Assembly (NCBI GenBank): GCA_031393505.1
Contig: JANMVX010000081.1
Coordinates: 30,659 to 94,658 of the forward strand
Reading direction: 5' to 3'
DNA length: 64,000 bases
Source of the DNA: JANYHF01 sp031393505
Lineage (GTDB): Bacteria > Pseudomonadota > Alphaproteobacteria > Rhizobiales > Hyphomicrobiaceae
A program made the position numbers and the translations under genes. The notes beneath the pieces are model-generated. The model worked only from the letters and a program-made list of their open reading frames with translations. It had not been told where the DNA came from and made no database searches. Below are positions 7,803-16,223 of this stretch, piece by piece. The number at the start of each line of letters is the position of its first letter. The first letter of the stretch is position 1.

Positions 7803-7840
7803 AAAACAATCTGGTCGCCCGAATGTGGCCAGATTGTTTT
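7803..7840. terminator. bidirectional intrinsic terminator
   Basis: A perfect 12-bp stem (7803-7814 with 7829-7840, loop 14) with A-rich 5' arm and T-rich 3' arm; one further T follows. It ends the preceding stress gene. Confidence 0.75.
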
Positions 7841-7917
7841 TCGAGCACGGCCAATCCAACGCTTCACCGAATCTGTTGCGAACCTCCATCTCGATTGCCG
7901 CGCCTGAATATACTTGC

Positions 7918-7942
7918 GGAACCAAATCGACAATGACGCGTT
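7918..7942 (+). promoter_or_regulatory. EcfG-type promoter of the CsbD gene
   Basis: GGAAC at 7918-7922, 17 bases, cGTT ending at 7942. A leader of about 75 bases precedes the ATG at 8025. Confidence 0.82.
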
Positions 7943-8024
7943 GTATCGGTGAGCCCGGCAGAGCCAGCGCTCACCCGCTGAACCGGCCCGCGCAAAAATC
8001 GCGAGTCCTGTAAGGAGACCTCTC

Positions 8025-8234
8025 ATGAACTGGGATCAGATCGCAGGCAACTGGAAGCAGATGGAAGGCAAGGTCAAGGAGAAATGGGGTAAGCTGACGG
8101 ATGACGACATCAGCGTTGCCGCCGGCAAGCGCGAGCAACTGGTCGGCACCATTCAGAAGCGCTATGGCATAGCCAAGGACGCGGCGGAAAAGCAGATCGA
8201 CGAGTGGGCACAGAGTGCGAAGGACGCCATGTAA
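8025..8234 (+). CDS. CsbD-family stress protein
   Basis: A 69-residue, highly charged protein with the family signature: MNWDQIAGNWKQMEGKVKEK at the start, then WGKLTDDD and a repeat of GKREQLVGTIQKRYG. CsbD proteins are small, abundant, stress-induced proteins whose molecular role is unknown; Bacillus CsbD is controlled by sigma-B. AGGAGA at 8013-8018 is the ribosome-binding site. It is transcribed from its own EcfG box, matching the regulation of csbD-like genes in other alphaproteobacteria. Confidence 0.9.
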   Translation: MNWDQIAGNWKQMEGKVKEKWGKLTDDDISVAAGKREQLVGTIQKRYGIAKDAAEKQIDEWAQSAKDAM

Positions 8235-8392
8235 TCCTCTGTGCCGTGCACCAAATGCGCTCCACGGTCCGTTCCCGTCGAACAGTGGAGCCTTGTCGTG
8301 GAGACTGCTGTGAGGCTCTCGACGATCTTGTTGATCATTCTCAATGTCTTTCTCAATGTCTTTGCGGTGGCCGCCACCTCGCCACCTTCGGT

Positions 8393-8569
8393 CATTCGGC
8401 GCGCGAGGCCATCGACAAGGCGACCGCGTTCGGCGATGTTGCTACGGCAGATCTGTTCACGGAAGTATCGCGTGGCATCGACCAACAGCTTTGGTTCGTG
8501 GAATCCCATCTCGAGCCCAAGTCGGCAGTAATAGCTGCGCTGGCCAAGCCATCGGCCAAGTCGCGCTAG
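8393..8569 (+). pseudogene. remnant of a dps (ferritin-like DNA-protection) gene
   Basis: Only the last third of a Dps protein is recognisable: a 59-codon open stretch with SAREAIDKA, GDVATADLFTEVSRGID and LWFVESHL, the C-terminal helix pattern of alphaproteobacterial Dps. Upstream of 8393 the same frame carries no Dps-like sequence, and the DNA holds a 13-base direct repeat (CTCAATGTCTTT unit around 8340-8363). The N-terminal helices with the ferroxidase residues are absent. It is best read as a decayed dps gene, which would have been a typical member of this stress regulon. A short functional peptide cannot be excluded. Confidence 0.6.
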
Positions 8570-8613
8570 CGATATCTCCGCTAGCAGCCAATGTCCGCAA
8601 GGGGGCGACAACG

Positions 8614-8964
8614 ATGCCAGCAATTTCACCGGAAAGCGCGATTGCGCGCTGGGATAACGAGGGCGGGGCCGGACCATCAGGTTCGTATAGGAGGCCGCAA
8701 TTGAGCCGCGCAAGGACTGACATCGCGCCTGTCACTGGCTCTGAGCTGGCACGATTGCACAGCCGGATCATCGCGCTTGAAAGCCTGGTGATTACACTGC
8801 TTGCAGAGCGGACGGAGCGGCAGCTCGACCACGTCGCCGCCATGGCAGCGCTAATTACTCCCCGCCCCGGCGCAGCGCCCCATCCTTTAACCACCGAAGC
8901 GGCCGCGCAAATGCTCCAACTGGTGGAGCGCGGTCGCCATTTCCGTTCCACTGCAATGTCGTGA
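8614..8964 (+). CDS. conserved hypothetical protein
   Basis: A 116-residue soluble protein of unknown function. The N-terminal 40 residues are polar and Gly/Arg/Pro-rich. Residues 42-70 form a likely helix with heptad-type leucines (ELARLHSRIIALESLVITLL), and the C-terminus has RPGAAPHPLT followed by a second helix with LVERG. An AGGGGG-type ribosome-binding site lies about 10 bases before the ATG at 8614. I recognise the helix-plus-RPG pattern as one seen in unannotated rhizobial proteins but cannot assign a role. No EcfG box was found directly upstream; it may depend on readthrough. Confidence 0.55.
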   Translation: MPAISPESAIARWDNEGGAGPSGSYRRPQLSRARTDIAPVTGSELARLHSRIIALESLVITLLAERTERQLDHVAAMAALITPRPGAAPHPLTTEAAAQMLQLVERGRHFRSTAMS

Positions 8965-9100
8965 TCACGCCCGGGCAAATCGAGCCAAGCAGGCGCCGAT
9001 ACTCAGCTTCTGGTACTCCGTATGAGGCTCCCGCAGCGTATTTCAGTATTTCCTTATAATTAGTCGTCGACGGTTTGCGCAACACATTACAAATTACAAT

Positions 9101-9125
9101 CGAAATAGTATAATTTACTATTTCG
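9101..9125. repeat. AT-rich perfect inverted repeat
   Basis: CGAAATAGTA at 9101-9110 and its complement at 9116-9125 with a 5-base centre. It lies 20 bases past the 3' end of the GAF kinase gene in an unusually AT-rich patch. It could be a weak terminator or a protein-binding palindrome. Confidence 0.5.
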
Positions 9126-9144
9126 TTTGATAATAACAACGTCA

Positions 9145-10326
9145 TCAGCACTTAGCACTTGTGCAGATCTCAAACCGACAGATCAGGCCGTCGCCCCTCC
9201 AATCGAATGCCACTGCCCCGCCGTTCTGCCGACTGCTTAAGTTGAGCATGGTCATGCCAAAGCCTGTCCTGGCGGGCGCCACCGCTGGTGGGCCGCCGCT
9301 CTCGCGCCATTCGAATCTCACATTCGGCGCTGCGACCCCATCAGATGTACCCACCAGGAATACCATACCGCTCGGCACACTGAGCGCTCCATACTTGACA
9401 GCATTTGTCAAAAGTTCATGCAATAGTAGGGCCAGTGTCTGAGCCGACTGGGTGTCAAGTGGCAGGTCCGGAAGTTCAATCTGGATACGGTTCTTGGTGT
9501 CGTCCTGGTGAACAGTCAAGACACTGTCAACAAGTTCGGCCAGATCGACACTGCTCCAGTCACTGCTTACGAGACGATCATGCGCCGCGCTCATGGCATG
9601 CAACCGGTTGCGGAACGCGCCGACAAATTCTGCCGCGCCGGGATGGCCGCGGCTGCTGATTTCCGCGACACTGCCAATGAGGGCGAAGCTGTTCTTGACC
9701 CGGTGCGAGAGTTCCCCAACCAGCAACTCCCGCTCGCTCTCAGCATGAAAAAACTCAATCTCATCCATGGCGATGTCGGCCAACTGCGACAAGATTCGCA
9801 ACGCTCGATCATCGAAGTCATGGCGAGGTTTCACATCGTGAACGCAGAGCGTGCCGATCTTGCGCCCTTGAGCCGAAACCAGCGGCGCACCGGCGTAAAA
9901 GCGCAGCATGGGCTCGCCAATGACGAACGGATGCGTGGCGAACCGGGCATCATCCAACGTGTCAGGAACGACCATCGGCTCACGCGCATCCAAAAGTATG
10001 GCGTGAGCGCAAAAGCCGTGGTTTCGCTCGATCTCGGTTATCCCGGTTCCGACTGTGGATTTGAACCATTGGCGGGCCGCGTCGACCAACGACAGCAATA
10101 CGACGGGCACGTCAAGAAGTTCGGCCGCCAAGCGCGTGATGCGGTCGAAGCGCGGATCTTTGGTCGTGTCGAGGATGCAGAAGCTGCGTAGGCTGACAAG
10201 GCGTTGCTCCTCGTCCGCCGGGATCGCTGCGGGCACCGATCCGTCCGGCAGCTTCGGATAGACCATGGAATTAGCGTGACCGGCCCCGGGTTCCGACCCT
10301 GTATTGAATGCTGTCAATCCGGTCAC
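9145..10326 (-). CDS. GAF-domain HWE/HisKA_2 sensor histidine kinase
   Basis: A 393-residue soluble kinase. A GAF domain spans about residues 55-190 (with GFCAHAIL and FYAGAPLVSAQGRKIGTLCV), followed by the HisKA_2 dimerisation helix with His208 in GELSHRVKN, the N-box HELLTNAVKYGAL and the HWE-type WRESGGP. It starts at a GTG at 10326 with AGAGAGG upstream; an ATG at 10266 would remove 20 variable residues. It is the third HWE-type kinase within 13 kb of phyR and points the other way from its neighbours. The GAF domain suggests a small-molecule, redox or light signal, but no ligand-binding residue such as a chromophore Cys can be assigned. Confidence 0.87.
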   Translation of the reverse strand: MTGLTAFNTGSEPGAGHANSMVYPKLPDGSVPAAIPADEEQRLVSLRSFCILDTTKDPRFDRITRLAAELLDVPVVLLSLVDAARQWFKSTVGTGITEIERNHGFCAHAILLDAREPMVVPDTLDDARFATHPFVIGEPMLRFYAGAPLVSAQGRKIGTLCVHDVKPRHDFDDRALRILSQLADIAMDEIEFFHAESERELLVGELSHRVKNSFALIGSVAEISSRGHPGAAEFVGAFRNRLHAMSAAHDRLVSSDWSSVDLAELVDSVLTVHQDDTKNRIQIELPDLPLDTQSAQTLALLLHELLTNAVKYGALSVPSGMVFLVGTSDGVAAPNVRFEWRESGGPPAVAPARTGFGMTMLNLSSRQNGGAVAFDWRGDGLICRFEICTSAKC

Positions 10327-10517
10327 GCGAACAGACCTCTCTGGGCCTGCGGCCCAAGTTCAATGTCGTTGCAAGTTTACGGACCACGATATGATCGAAT
10401 TTCAATATTTTTCAAGCCCCTTTGATCGACGATCATCATCATCCGCCGGCCTGATCGCTAGGTTTGTCGGCGCAAACTCGGTTCCCGCAGGGGATTAGCA
10501 AAATCGCGACGGCTTGC

Positions 10518-10542
10518 GGAACCATTCCTGTGCCCAAGTGTT
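10518..10542 (+). promoter_or_regulatory. EcfG-type promoter of the DUF892 operon
   Basis: GGAAC at 10518-10522, 17 bases, GTT at 10540-10542, with the ATG 36 bases downstream. Confidence 0.82.
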
Positions 10543-10577
10543 TCAATGTTGGGTTCTAACAACCAACAGGTGACACC

Positions 10578-11069
10578 ATGCAAAATCAGGATCTGAGCGG
10601 TTTATTCCTGCACACCCTCAAGGACGTCTATTTCGCCGAGAACGCAATTACCAAGGCCCTGCCCAAATTGGTGACGGCGGCCAAGAGCGCGCCATTGAAG
10701 AAGGCCTTTGAGACGCATCTGAAGCAGACCGAGGGCCACATCAAGCGGCTCGACAAGGTTTTCAAGCTTATCGAGCAGAAGCCCGAAGGCGTCCCATGCG
10801 AGGCGATCAAGGGGATTCTGAAGGAAGGCGACGAAGTTGGCGAGACGTTCAAGGGCGGATCCGCCCTGGACGCGGGCCTGATTGCCGCCGCCCAAGCTGT
10901 CGAGCACTACGAGATCGCCCGCTACGGCGCGCTTCACGCTTGGGCAACAGAGCTTGGTCACGGCGACGCGGCCGAGCTGCTGGAAGCGACGCTAATGGAA
11001 GAGAAGGAAACCGACGAACTTCTGACAGAACTTGCCGAAAAGAGCGTGAATGTGGCGGCCGCTGCCTGA
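10578..11069 (+). CDS. ferritin-like DUF892 (YciE/YciF) stress protein
   Basis: A 163-residue, mostly helical protein of the YciE/YciF family. It shows the family start (LSGLFLHTLKDVYFAENAI), the Glu and His positions expected for a ferritin-like four-helix bundle (THLKQTEGHIKRLD, EHYEIARYG) and the closing EEKETDELLTELAE helix. These proteins are linked to osmotic and oxidative stress in enterobacteria and are frequent in EcfG regulons; a di-iron site is likely but unproven. It is first gene of a two-gene unit with the small protein at 11139 and is driven by the EcfG box at 10518. Confidence 0.88.
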   Translation: MQNQDLSGLFLHTLKDVYFAENAITKALPKLVTAAKSAPLKKAFETHLKQTEGHIKRLDKVFKLIEQKPEGVPCEAIKGILKEGDEVGETFKGGSALDAGLIAAAQAVEHYEIARYGALHAWATELGHGDAAELLEATLMEEKETDELLTELAEKSVNVAAAA

Positions 11070-11138
11070 TCGACATCGTAGCGGCCACGCACCACTACAC
11101 CTCAGCTATTTTTGCAGCGAAAGAAAAGGACGTGTAAC

Positions 11139-11345
11139 ATGTCTAAAACGACCCACATCAAAGCAGCAGACGCCAACGATAGCGCTGCCAAGAACCATCG
11201 CGGAGCCACCGGTCAAAATGACAAGGGCGATGACACGGCCCCACAGTCCCAACCGCCGAAGACAAGTACTCAGTCGGACGCAGCCCAAAGGCAGTCCAAT
11301 GACGCTCACGGCAAGAACGCGGCAAAAACCGGCAAGAAGGCCTGA
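11139..11345 (+). CDS. small hydrophilic, probably disordered protein
   Basis: A 68-residue protein almost free of hydrophobic residues and rich in Lys, Asn, Gln, Ala and Asp. It contains no Cys, Trp or Tyr and has short repeated Lys/Ala/Asn/Gly motifs. The ATG at 11139 has AAAGGA upstream. It lies 69 bases behind the DUF892 gene with no promoter between, and a terminator follows at 11380, so the two form one stress operon. Its composition recalls desiccation-related hydrophilins, but this is an inference from composition only. Confidence 0.65.
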   Translation: MSKTTHIKAADANDSAAKNHRGATGQNDKGDDTAPQSQPPKTSTQSDAAQRQSNDAHGKNAAKTGKKA

Positions 11346-11379
11346 GTCTGGCAATGGGCAAGCAGATAGTCGTAAGCAT

Positions 11380-11402
11380 GAGCGCGCCCACAAGGCGCGC
11401 TC
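11380..11402 (+). terminator. hairpin terminator of the DUF892 operon
   Basis: GAGCGCGCC at 11380-11388 pairs perfectly with 11394-11402 around a 5-base loop. A short AT-rich tail follows rather than a long T run. Confidence 0.65.
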
Positions 11403-11476
11403 ATTTACGTGCTCGTGACTACTGGACTGTTTGACTGAACCGTGCCCTGATGACGTGCCACTGAAAAGGTTTTCTC

Positions 11477-14131
11477 ATGGCCGAACAAGAGCAGCGCATC
11501 GAGGGCGGGCATCACGAACAACACTCGACTGGAGTGATGTCAGCGCGAGACGCAGAGGCAAAATTGCAGCTCGGGCTCGCGGTTGCCGGGATCGGCCTGG
11601 GCACCATCGACTATCTGGCCGACACTATTATTTTGGACGTGGCGGCCGCGGAACTCTTTGCACTGCCGGCCGACACAGCAATACCCCGCTGCGACGTACA
11701 TAACCGGTTCCATAAAGATGATCACGCCAGAATTCTGGCTAAGATAGCAGACGTTCTCAACCCGGCCGGCAATGGCGTCATGGCTGCCGAACATCGCATT
11801 GTCGGACCGGACGGCGCCATGCGCTGGCTGGCGGCGCGCAAGCATGTGACGTTTGCGACCTCTAGCGTCGACGGGACAAAGCGCGCAATCACCGGACTCT
11901 TGGCCGTGCGCGACATTTCAGACCGTAAGGCGGCCGAAGATACTCTAAGTACTACGCAATCCCGATACCGGACGGCTCTGGCGGCTGGCCGGATGGGCAC
12001 TTGGGAAACCGATCTGCAAGCCAAGACCCGCACGTGGTCAAAGGAGGCCATGGCTCTGTTCGGCTTCGAACTTGCCGATGGCCGCGGCAAGATTGGGGGT
12101 GACACAGACGAATTCCACACCTCGCTGCACCCCGAGGACCGGCACCTCATGCAAACGTTCCATGAGCGGGCCGATTGTGAAGATTCGTTTACCGCCGAGT
12201 ATCGAATCGTGCGGCCAGACGGGGCTATTCGCTGGCTGTCGGGCCATGGTCAGGTGGTTGCCCGCGGGGCTGACGGCAAAGCTCACCACTTGGTCAATAT
12301 CGTGGCCGACGTCACTGACCGCAAGGTGGCCGAGGCGACACTGCGCGCTTCGGAAATCCGCTATCGCCGGCTGTTCGAAGCGGCGCAGGACGGGGTGCTT
12401 CTGGTCGATCCCGACACGCGAAAGATCACAGACGCCAATCCGTTCATGTCAAATCTGCTGGGCTATAGCCACGATCAGTTGGTTGGCAAGGAGCTGTTCG
12501 AGATCGGGCTGCTGAAAGATGAGACGGCCAGCCAGGTCATGTTTCAGAAATTGACAAAGGAACATAGCGTCCGCTACGAGGATTTGCCACTCGAAGGCCA
12601 TGACGGAAAACACCAAGACGTTGAGGTGGTCGCCAATCTCTATAATGAGGATGGGCACGCGGTTATACAGTGCAACATCCGGGATATTACCCAACGCAAA
12701 CTTTCAGAAGCAACCTTGCGCCAGAACCAGGCTTTGTTTTCCACTCTCATTGAACAGGCGCCGATGGGTGTGTACGTGATCGACGATCAGTTCCGCCTGC
12801 ACCAGGTCAACAGCCTGGCGTTGCCGGTGCTCGCAACTGTGCAGCCACTGATTGGCCGCGACTTCAATGAGGTCCTGAGCACGATCTGGGGAGGGGAACT
12901 CGGTCAGCAGCTCGGTGACATTTTCCGGCACACCTTGAAGACGGGCGAACGTTACATTTCGCCACCCTTTGCTGAGCAGCGGCAGGATCTCAATACCGTG
13001 AAGGCCTACGACTGGGAGACCCAGCGCGTGACCTTGCCCGATGGACGGCACGGCGTGGTCTGCTATTTCAGCGACGTTACCGAGCGCAAACGAGCCGAGA
13101 AGGAGTTGCACGACAGCGAAGCGCGCCTGCGCCATGCCGCCGATGCTGCGCGCTTGACCTATGTCGAAGTCGACTTTGCACGCAATAAACTGTTGCGAGC
13201 GAATAACTTCGCCGACGTGATGGGATACTCTGCGGCGCCCTTGGTAAGCACTGACTTGGCCAGCGGCGGCCGGCGCCTGCTTGACCATGTCGTCGCCAGC
13301 GACAGGCAGCGCGTGTCACAAGCTCTCGATGAATTCTTCGGCGGTAAACCCATCGGCAAGATCAACTATCGGGTGCTCGGCGACGATCATATCGAGCGTT
13401 GTATTGAAAGTCTGTGGTCGGCGGAATTCGACGGGGCCGGCACTCCCTTACGCACCTTCGCCGTCAACCTCGACATAACCGAAAAGAAACGCGCCGAGGA
13501 ACAGATCAAACTGCTGATGGCGGAAGTCAATCATCGCGCCAAGAACCTGCTGGCGGTGGTGCTGGCCGTGACCCGGCAGACCCTGCGCAGCGGCGATCCC
13601 GCGACCTTTGTGGATCGCCTGTCTGATCGCATCCAGGGGCTGGCGGCCAGCCAGGATCTCTTGGTTCGCAGTGATTGGCAGGGCGTCGAGGTCTTTGACC
13701 TTGTCGAGGCGCAACTGGCTCATTTCAAAGATCTGATCGGCACCCGCGTCCTGATCGATGGCCCGTCGGCGCTGCTGACGCCTGAGGCCGCTCAAGGCAT
13801 CGGCATGGCCTTGCATGAACTGGCGACCAACGCAGGCAAGTATGGCGCGCTGTCGAATGGTCTCGGGCAGGTGCGCGTCGTTTGGCAAATAACCTCCGGA
13901 GACAAGCCGATGTTCTCCATGTCATGGTTCGAGTTGGGTGGCCCGCTAGTGGAGCCACCGACCCGTGCCGGTTTTGGCCAGACGGTGATTGGACCCATGG
14001 CGCAATCGGCCGTAAACGGCGTCGCCACGATCGACCATCGGGCAAGTGGGCTTTGCTGGACGCTAATTGCTTCTGTCGCACATACATTGGAGAGGGGGCG
14101 AGACCTTTCGTCCGCAACACATGCCAGATGA
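11477..14131 (+). CDS. five-PAS HWE-family sensor histidine kinase
   Basis: An 884-residue soluble kinase. Five PAS/PAC units cover roughly residues 28-150, 160-285, 295-415, 420-545 and 548-675, each ending in a DxTxRK-like motif. The HWE core has His686 in EVNHRAKNLL, HELATNAGKYGAL, and SWFELGGP with the Trp-x-Glu pair. The first and third PAS domains and the core are closely similar to the second and third PAS and core of the kinase at 1196, so the two are paralogues with a different number of sensor modules. The stop codon overlaps the downstream receiver gene by 11 bases. It is probably an input to PhyR or to that receiver. Confidence 0.88.
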   Translation: MAEQEQRIEGGHHEQHSTGVMSARDAEAKLQLGLAVAGIGLGTIDYLADTIILDVAAAELFALPADTAIPRCDVHNRFHKDDHARILAKIADVLNPAGNGVMAAEHRIVGPDGAMRWLAARKHVTFATSSVDGTKRAITGLLAVRDISDRKAAEDTLSTTQSRYRTALAAGRMGTWETDLQAKTRTWSKEAMALFGFELADGRGKIGGDTDEFHTSLHPEDRHLMQTFHERADCEDSFTAEYRIVRPDGAIRWLSGHGQVVARGADGKAHHLVNIVADVTDRKVAEATLRASEIRYRRLFEAAQDGVLLVDPDTRKITDANPFMSNLLGYSHDQLVGKELFEIGLLKDETASQVMFQKLTKEHSVRYEDLPLEGHDGKHQDVEVVANLYNEDGHAVIQCNIRDITQRKLSEATLRQNQALFSTLIEQAPMGVYVIDDQFRLHQVNSLALPVLATVQPLIGRDFNEVLSTIWGGELGQQLGDIFRHTLKTGERYISPPFAEQRQDLNTVKAYDWETQRVTLPDGRHGVVCYFSDVTERKRAEKELHDSEARLRHAADAARLTYVEVDFARNKLLRANNFADVMGYSAAPLVSTDLASGGRRLLDHVVASDRQRVSQALDEFFGGKPIGKINYRVLGDDHIERCIESLWSAEFDGAGTPLRTFAVNLDITEKKRAEEQIKLLMAEVNHRAKNLLAVVLAVTRQTLRSGDPATFVDRLSDRIQGLAASQDLLVRSDWQGVEVFDLVEAQLAHFKDLIGTRVLIDGPSALLTPEAAQGIGMALHELATNAGKYGALSNGLGQVRVVWQITSGDKPMFSMSWFELGGPLVEPPTRAGFGQTVIGPMAQSAVNGVATIDHRASGLCWTLIASVAHTLERGRDLSSATHAR

Positions 14132-14492
14132 TAAAGCGCCACCACTGCGCATCCTGATCATCGAAGATGAGCCAATCATCGCGCTCGATCTACAAGATAC
14201 TTTGACCGAAGCCGGTTTTACGGTTGTCGGCGTGGTCGGCAGACTTGACATGGCGCTCGAACTTATTTCAAGCACCATCTTCGATGCCGCCATTGTCGAC
14301 GCCAATCTCGCCGGGGTAAGCGCAAGCCCGGCAGCACTGGCGCTGGTGTTGCGAGGACTTCCGTTCATAGTGTTGTCGGGGTATTCTCGGGGGCAACAGC
14401 AAGATGAGTTTGCCGGGGCGCCGTTCATTCAGAAACCATGTCGGCCGGCCCACATTGTTCAAGCCCTCAGGGACATCGTGGCGCAGCCATGA
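14121..14492 (+). CDS. single-domain response regulator
   Basis: A 123-residue CheY-like receiver with no output domain. It has the acidic pair in IIEDEP (residues 14-18), phospho-acceptor Asp60 in AAIVDANLAG, Ser at LSGYS (about 86) and Lys105 in QKP. The ATG at 14121 overlaps the kinase gene, so the two are translationally coupled and very likely form a cognate pair. In other alphaproteobacteria, stand-alone receivers act as phosphate sinks or relays that tune PhyR phosphorylation, which is the favoured reading here. Confidence 0.85.
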   Translation: MPDDKAPPLRILIIEDEPIIALDLQDTLTEAGFTVVGVVGRLDMALELISSTIFDAAIVDANLAGVSASPAALALVLRGLPFIVLSGYSRGQQQDEFAGAPFIQKPCRPAHIVQALRDIVAQP

Positions 14493-14544
14493 CAATGCGG
14501 CCCGCCAGATTGGCGAGCCGCAGGTCTGAGTGAGAGTTCCACTA

Positions 14545-14895
14545 TCAGAAGCCGATCGAGAAACCGAAGTCCGGTTCGGATTGACGGCGATCAAACTGAT
14601 CGTTTGAATCAAAGAAGATGCCCGAACGATTGCGATGACGGTGCTGGAAGCGGCAGCGGTCAAAGTCAAACTGTGAACGAAAACTATCACAGTTGCGCCG
14701 TTGCCCGAAGAACAGCCTGAAACCATCCCGATGGTGATGACGGCGCCAGTGAATGGCTTCCACGCCGTTGGCCGATTGCGCAATACGCACGGTTTCGCCT
14801 GATTGACCAATCCCTGCCGGCATCGCGGCCATGGCCACGCTACTGGCCGCCAGCCCGATCGCCAATGCGGCGGTAGTCAAGTACATAATCGACAT
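14545..14895 (-). CDS. small secreted Arg/His/Phe-rich protein
   Basis: A 116-residue protein starting at the ATG at 14895, chosen because GGAG lies 7 bases upstream and a signal peptide follows (hydrophobic to about residue 25, cleavage near VAMAAMP). The mature part has WRRHHHRDGF and then a low-complexity tract of alternating Arg, His, Phe, Asp and Gln. Similar short periplasmic proteins with WRRHHH-type motifs are frequent in Hyphomicrobiales, without known function. It is convergent with the response-regulator gene. Confidence 0.6.
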   Translation of the reverse strand: MSIMYLTTAALAIGLAASSVAMAAMPAGIGQSGETVRIAQSANGVEAIHWRRHHHRDGFRLFFGQRRNCDSFRSQFDFDRCRFQHRHRNRSGIFFDSNDQFDRRQSEPDFGFSIGF

Positions 14896-15092
14896 GATCA
14901 TTCTCCGATGTTTGTTGTCGTCCAATTGGCGATCGCGACTTGAGGCGAGATCCACCGAGTATGACAGGAACCGTTGAAACCATGGATCGGATCCATCACG
15001 ATACCGTGTACTCCAGTTGGGTGGTGAACGTGCGGGTGGGCAAGCGCTGTGATGAGACATGGCTTCGTTCCGCGTGGTCTGTACCCAGTTAT

Positions 15093-15117
15093 GGAACTAA
15101 ATACGTTCGACAGCGTT
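15093..15117 (+). promoter_or_regulatory. EcfG-type promoter of the small membrane protein operon
   Basis: GGAAC at 15093-15097, 17 bases, cGTT ending at 15117. It precedes the 25-residue peptide gene at 15186. Confidence 0.8.
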
Positions 15118-15185
15118 AGATGCTCGTGGTTTTGCACCCGACGTGCTATCCACACATGGAGTTGTGCGCAAGGAGGACACTTGAA

Positions 15186-15263
15186 ATGCACAGTATTATC
15201 TATTTGATCGGACTGGTGGTCGTCGTCATGTTTGTGCTCAGCGCCATCGGGCTCCACAGCTAA
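15186..15263 (+). CDS. 25-residue single-span membrane peptide
   Basis: A micro-gene with a near-consensus ribosome-binding site (AGGAGG at 15171-15176, 9 bases before the ATG) directly behind an EcfG promoter. The product begins MHSIIYLIGLVVVVMFVL and ends in GLHS: one hydrophobic helix with almost no loops. The gene ends 17 bases before the next one, which has its own Shine-Dalgarno. Strong translation signals and stress promoter make it credible despite its size. Function unknown; peptides of this size often bind larger membrane proteins, and the next gene encodes one. Confidence 0.65.
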   Translation: MHSIIYLIGLVVVVMFVLSAIGLHS

Positions 15264-15280
15264 AGATAAGGAGAAATATT

Positions 15281-16165
15281 GTGGCAGACATCACAACGGG
15301 TACGATTAGCGGCCTACGTCCGACCGCACTTGCCGGAACGAGTTTTGTGGAGTGGGGTCCGGTGTGGGCCGGCGGAGCAATGGCGGCGGCGTTGTCGTTC
15401 GTCTTGCTGACGTTCGGGTCCGCCATCGGTCTGTCATTCGTCTCACCCTGGGCCAACACCGGTGCGTCGTTGTCATTGGTCGGCAGTGTGGCGGTATTCT
15501 GGGCCATAGCCGCACAGATTGGCGCCGCGATGGTTGGCGGCTACGTGGCCGGGCGCATGCGGTCCCGCTGGGGCGAAACAACCGAACATGAGATCGAGTT
15601 CCGGGATGGCCTGCACGGCGGCCTGGTGTGGGCCATCGGCGTCATTCTAGGGGCCACTTTGCTTGCAGCTGCGGCCGGTATGATTGTCAGAGGCGGGACG
15701 GAGGTTGCAAGCCGTGCCGTTGCGTCGAGCACAGATCCGATTGCCTATCAGGTCGACACATTGCTGCGTCCTGGAAGCACACAGGCCTCTAACACTCAAC
15801 CTGCTCAAACAAACATTGAACTGAGGGCAGAAATACTGCGCATCTTTGCCGTTTCGCTCGCCAATGACCACCTCTCCGACGCTGACCGTAGCTATCTGAG
15901 CGCCGCGGTCGCTCAACGCACTGGCCTCACACAGCCAGATGCCGAGAAGCGCGTTTCGGACGCGTTCGCAGTGATCAACAAGACTGTCAGGGAGACGGCA
16001 GACAAAGCCCGACGCGGCACGGTTCTGACCGGTCTTGTTACCGCTGCCAGCCTGCTGGTGGCCTTGGGAGCGGCATGGTGGGCCGCTCAACGAGGCGGGC
16101 ATCATCGTGACAACTCGATCCCTGCCCGGTTCGTGATGGTCCAAACCCACCGACGCGTGGCCTGA
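15281..16165 (+). CDS. multi-pass membrane protein of unknown function
   Basis: A 294-residue protein starting at a GTG at 15281, with AAGGAGA at 15267-15273. Hydrophobic segments lie at about residues 28-50, 65-90, 115-137 and 245-267. Between the third and fourth is a soluble region of about 105 residues with a helical part (LSDADRSYLSAAVAQRTG). The N-terminal half repeats small-residue motifs typical of glycine-zipper packing. I recognise the arrangement as a widespread hypothetical of Hyphomicrobiales but cannot name a function. It is the middle gene of an EcfG-driven unit, flanked by two tiny membrane peptides. Confidence 0.75.
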   Translation: MADITTGTISGLRPTALAGTSFVEWGPVWAGGAMAAALSFVLLTFGSAIGLSFVSPWANTGASLSLVGSVAVFWAIAAQIGAAMVGGYVAGRMRSRWGETTEHEIEFRDGLHGGLVWAIGVILGATLLAAAAGMIVRGGTEVASRAVASSTDPIAYQVDTLLRPGSTQASNTQPAQTNIELRAEILRIFAVSLANDHLSDADRSYLSAAVAQRTGLTQPDAEKRVSDAFAVINKTVRETADKARRGTVLTGLVTAASLLVALGAAWWAAQRGGHHRDNSIPARFVMVQTHRRVA

Positions 16166-16223
16166 ACTCCGTACCGAGAGTGACGCCGCTCTCGATCCTT
16201 TCATCGCAATCTGGAGGTTAGCA

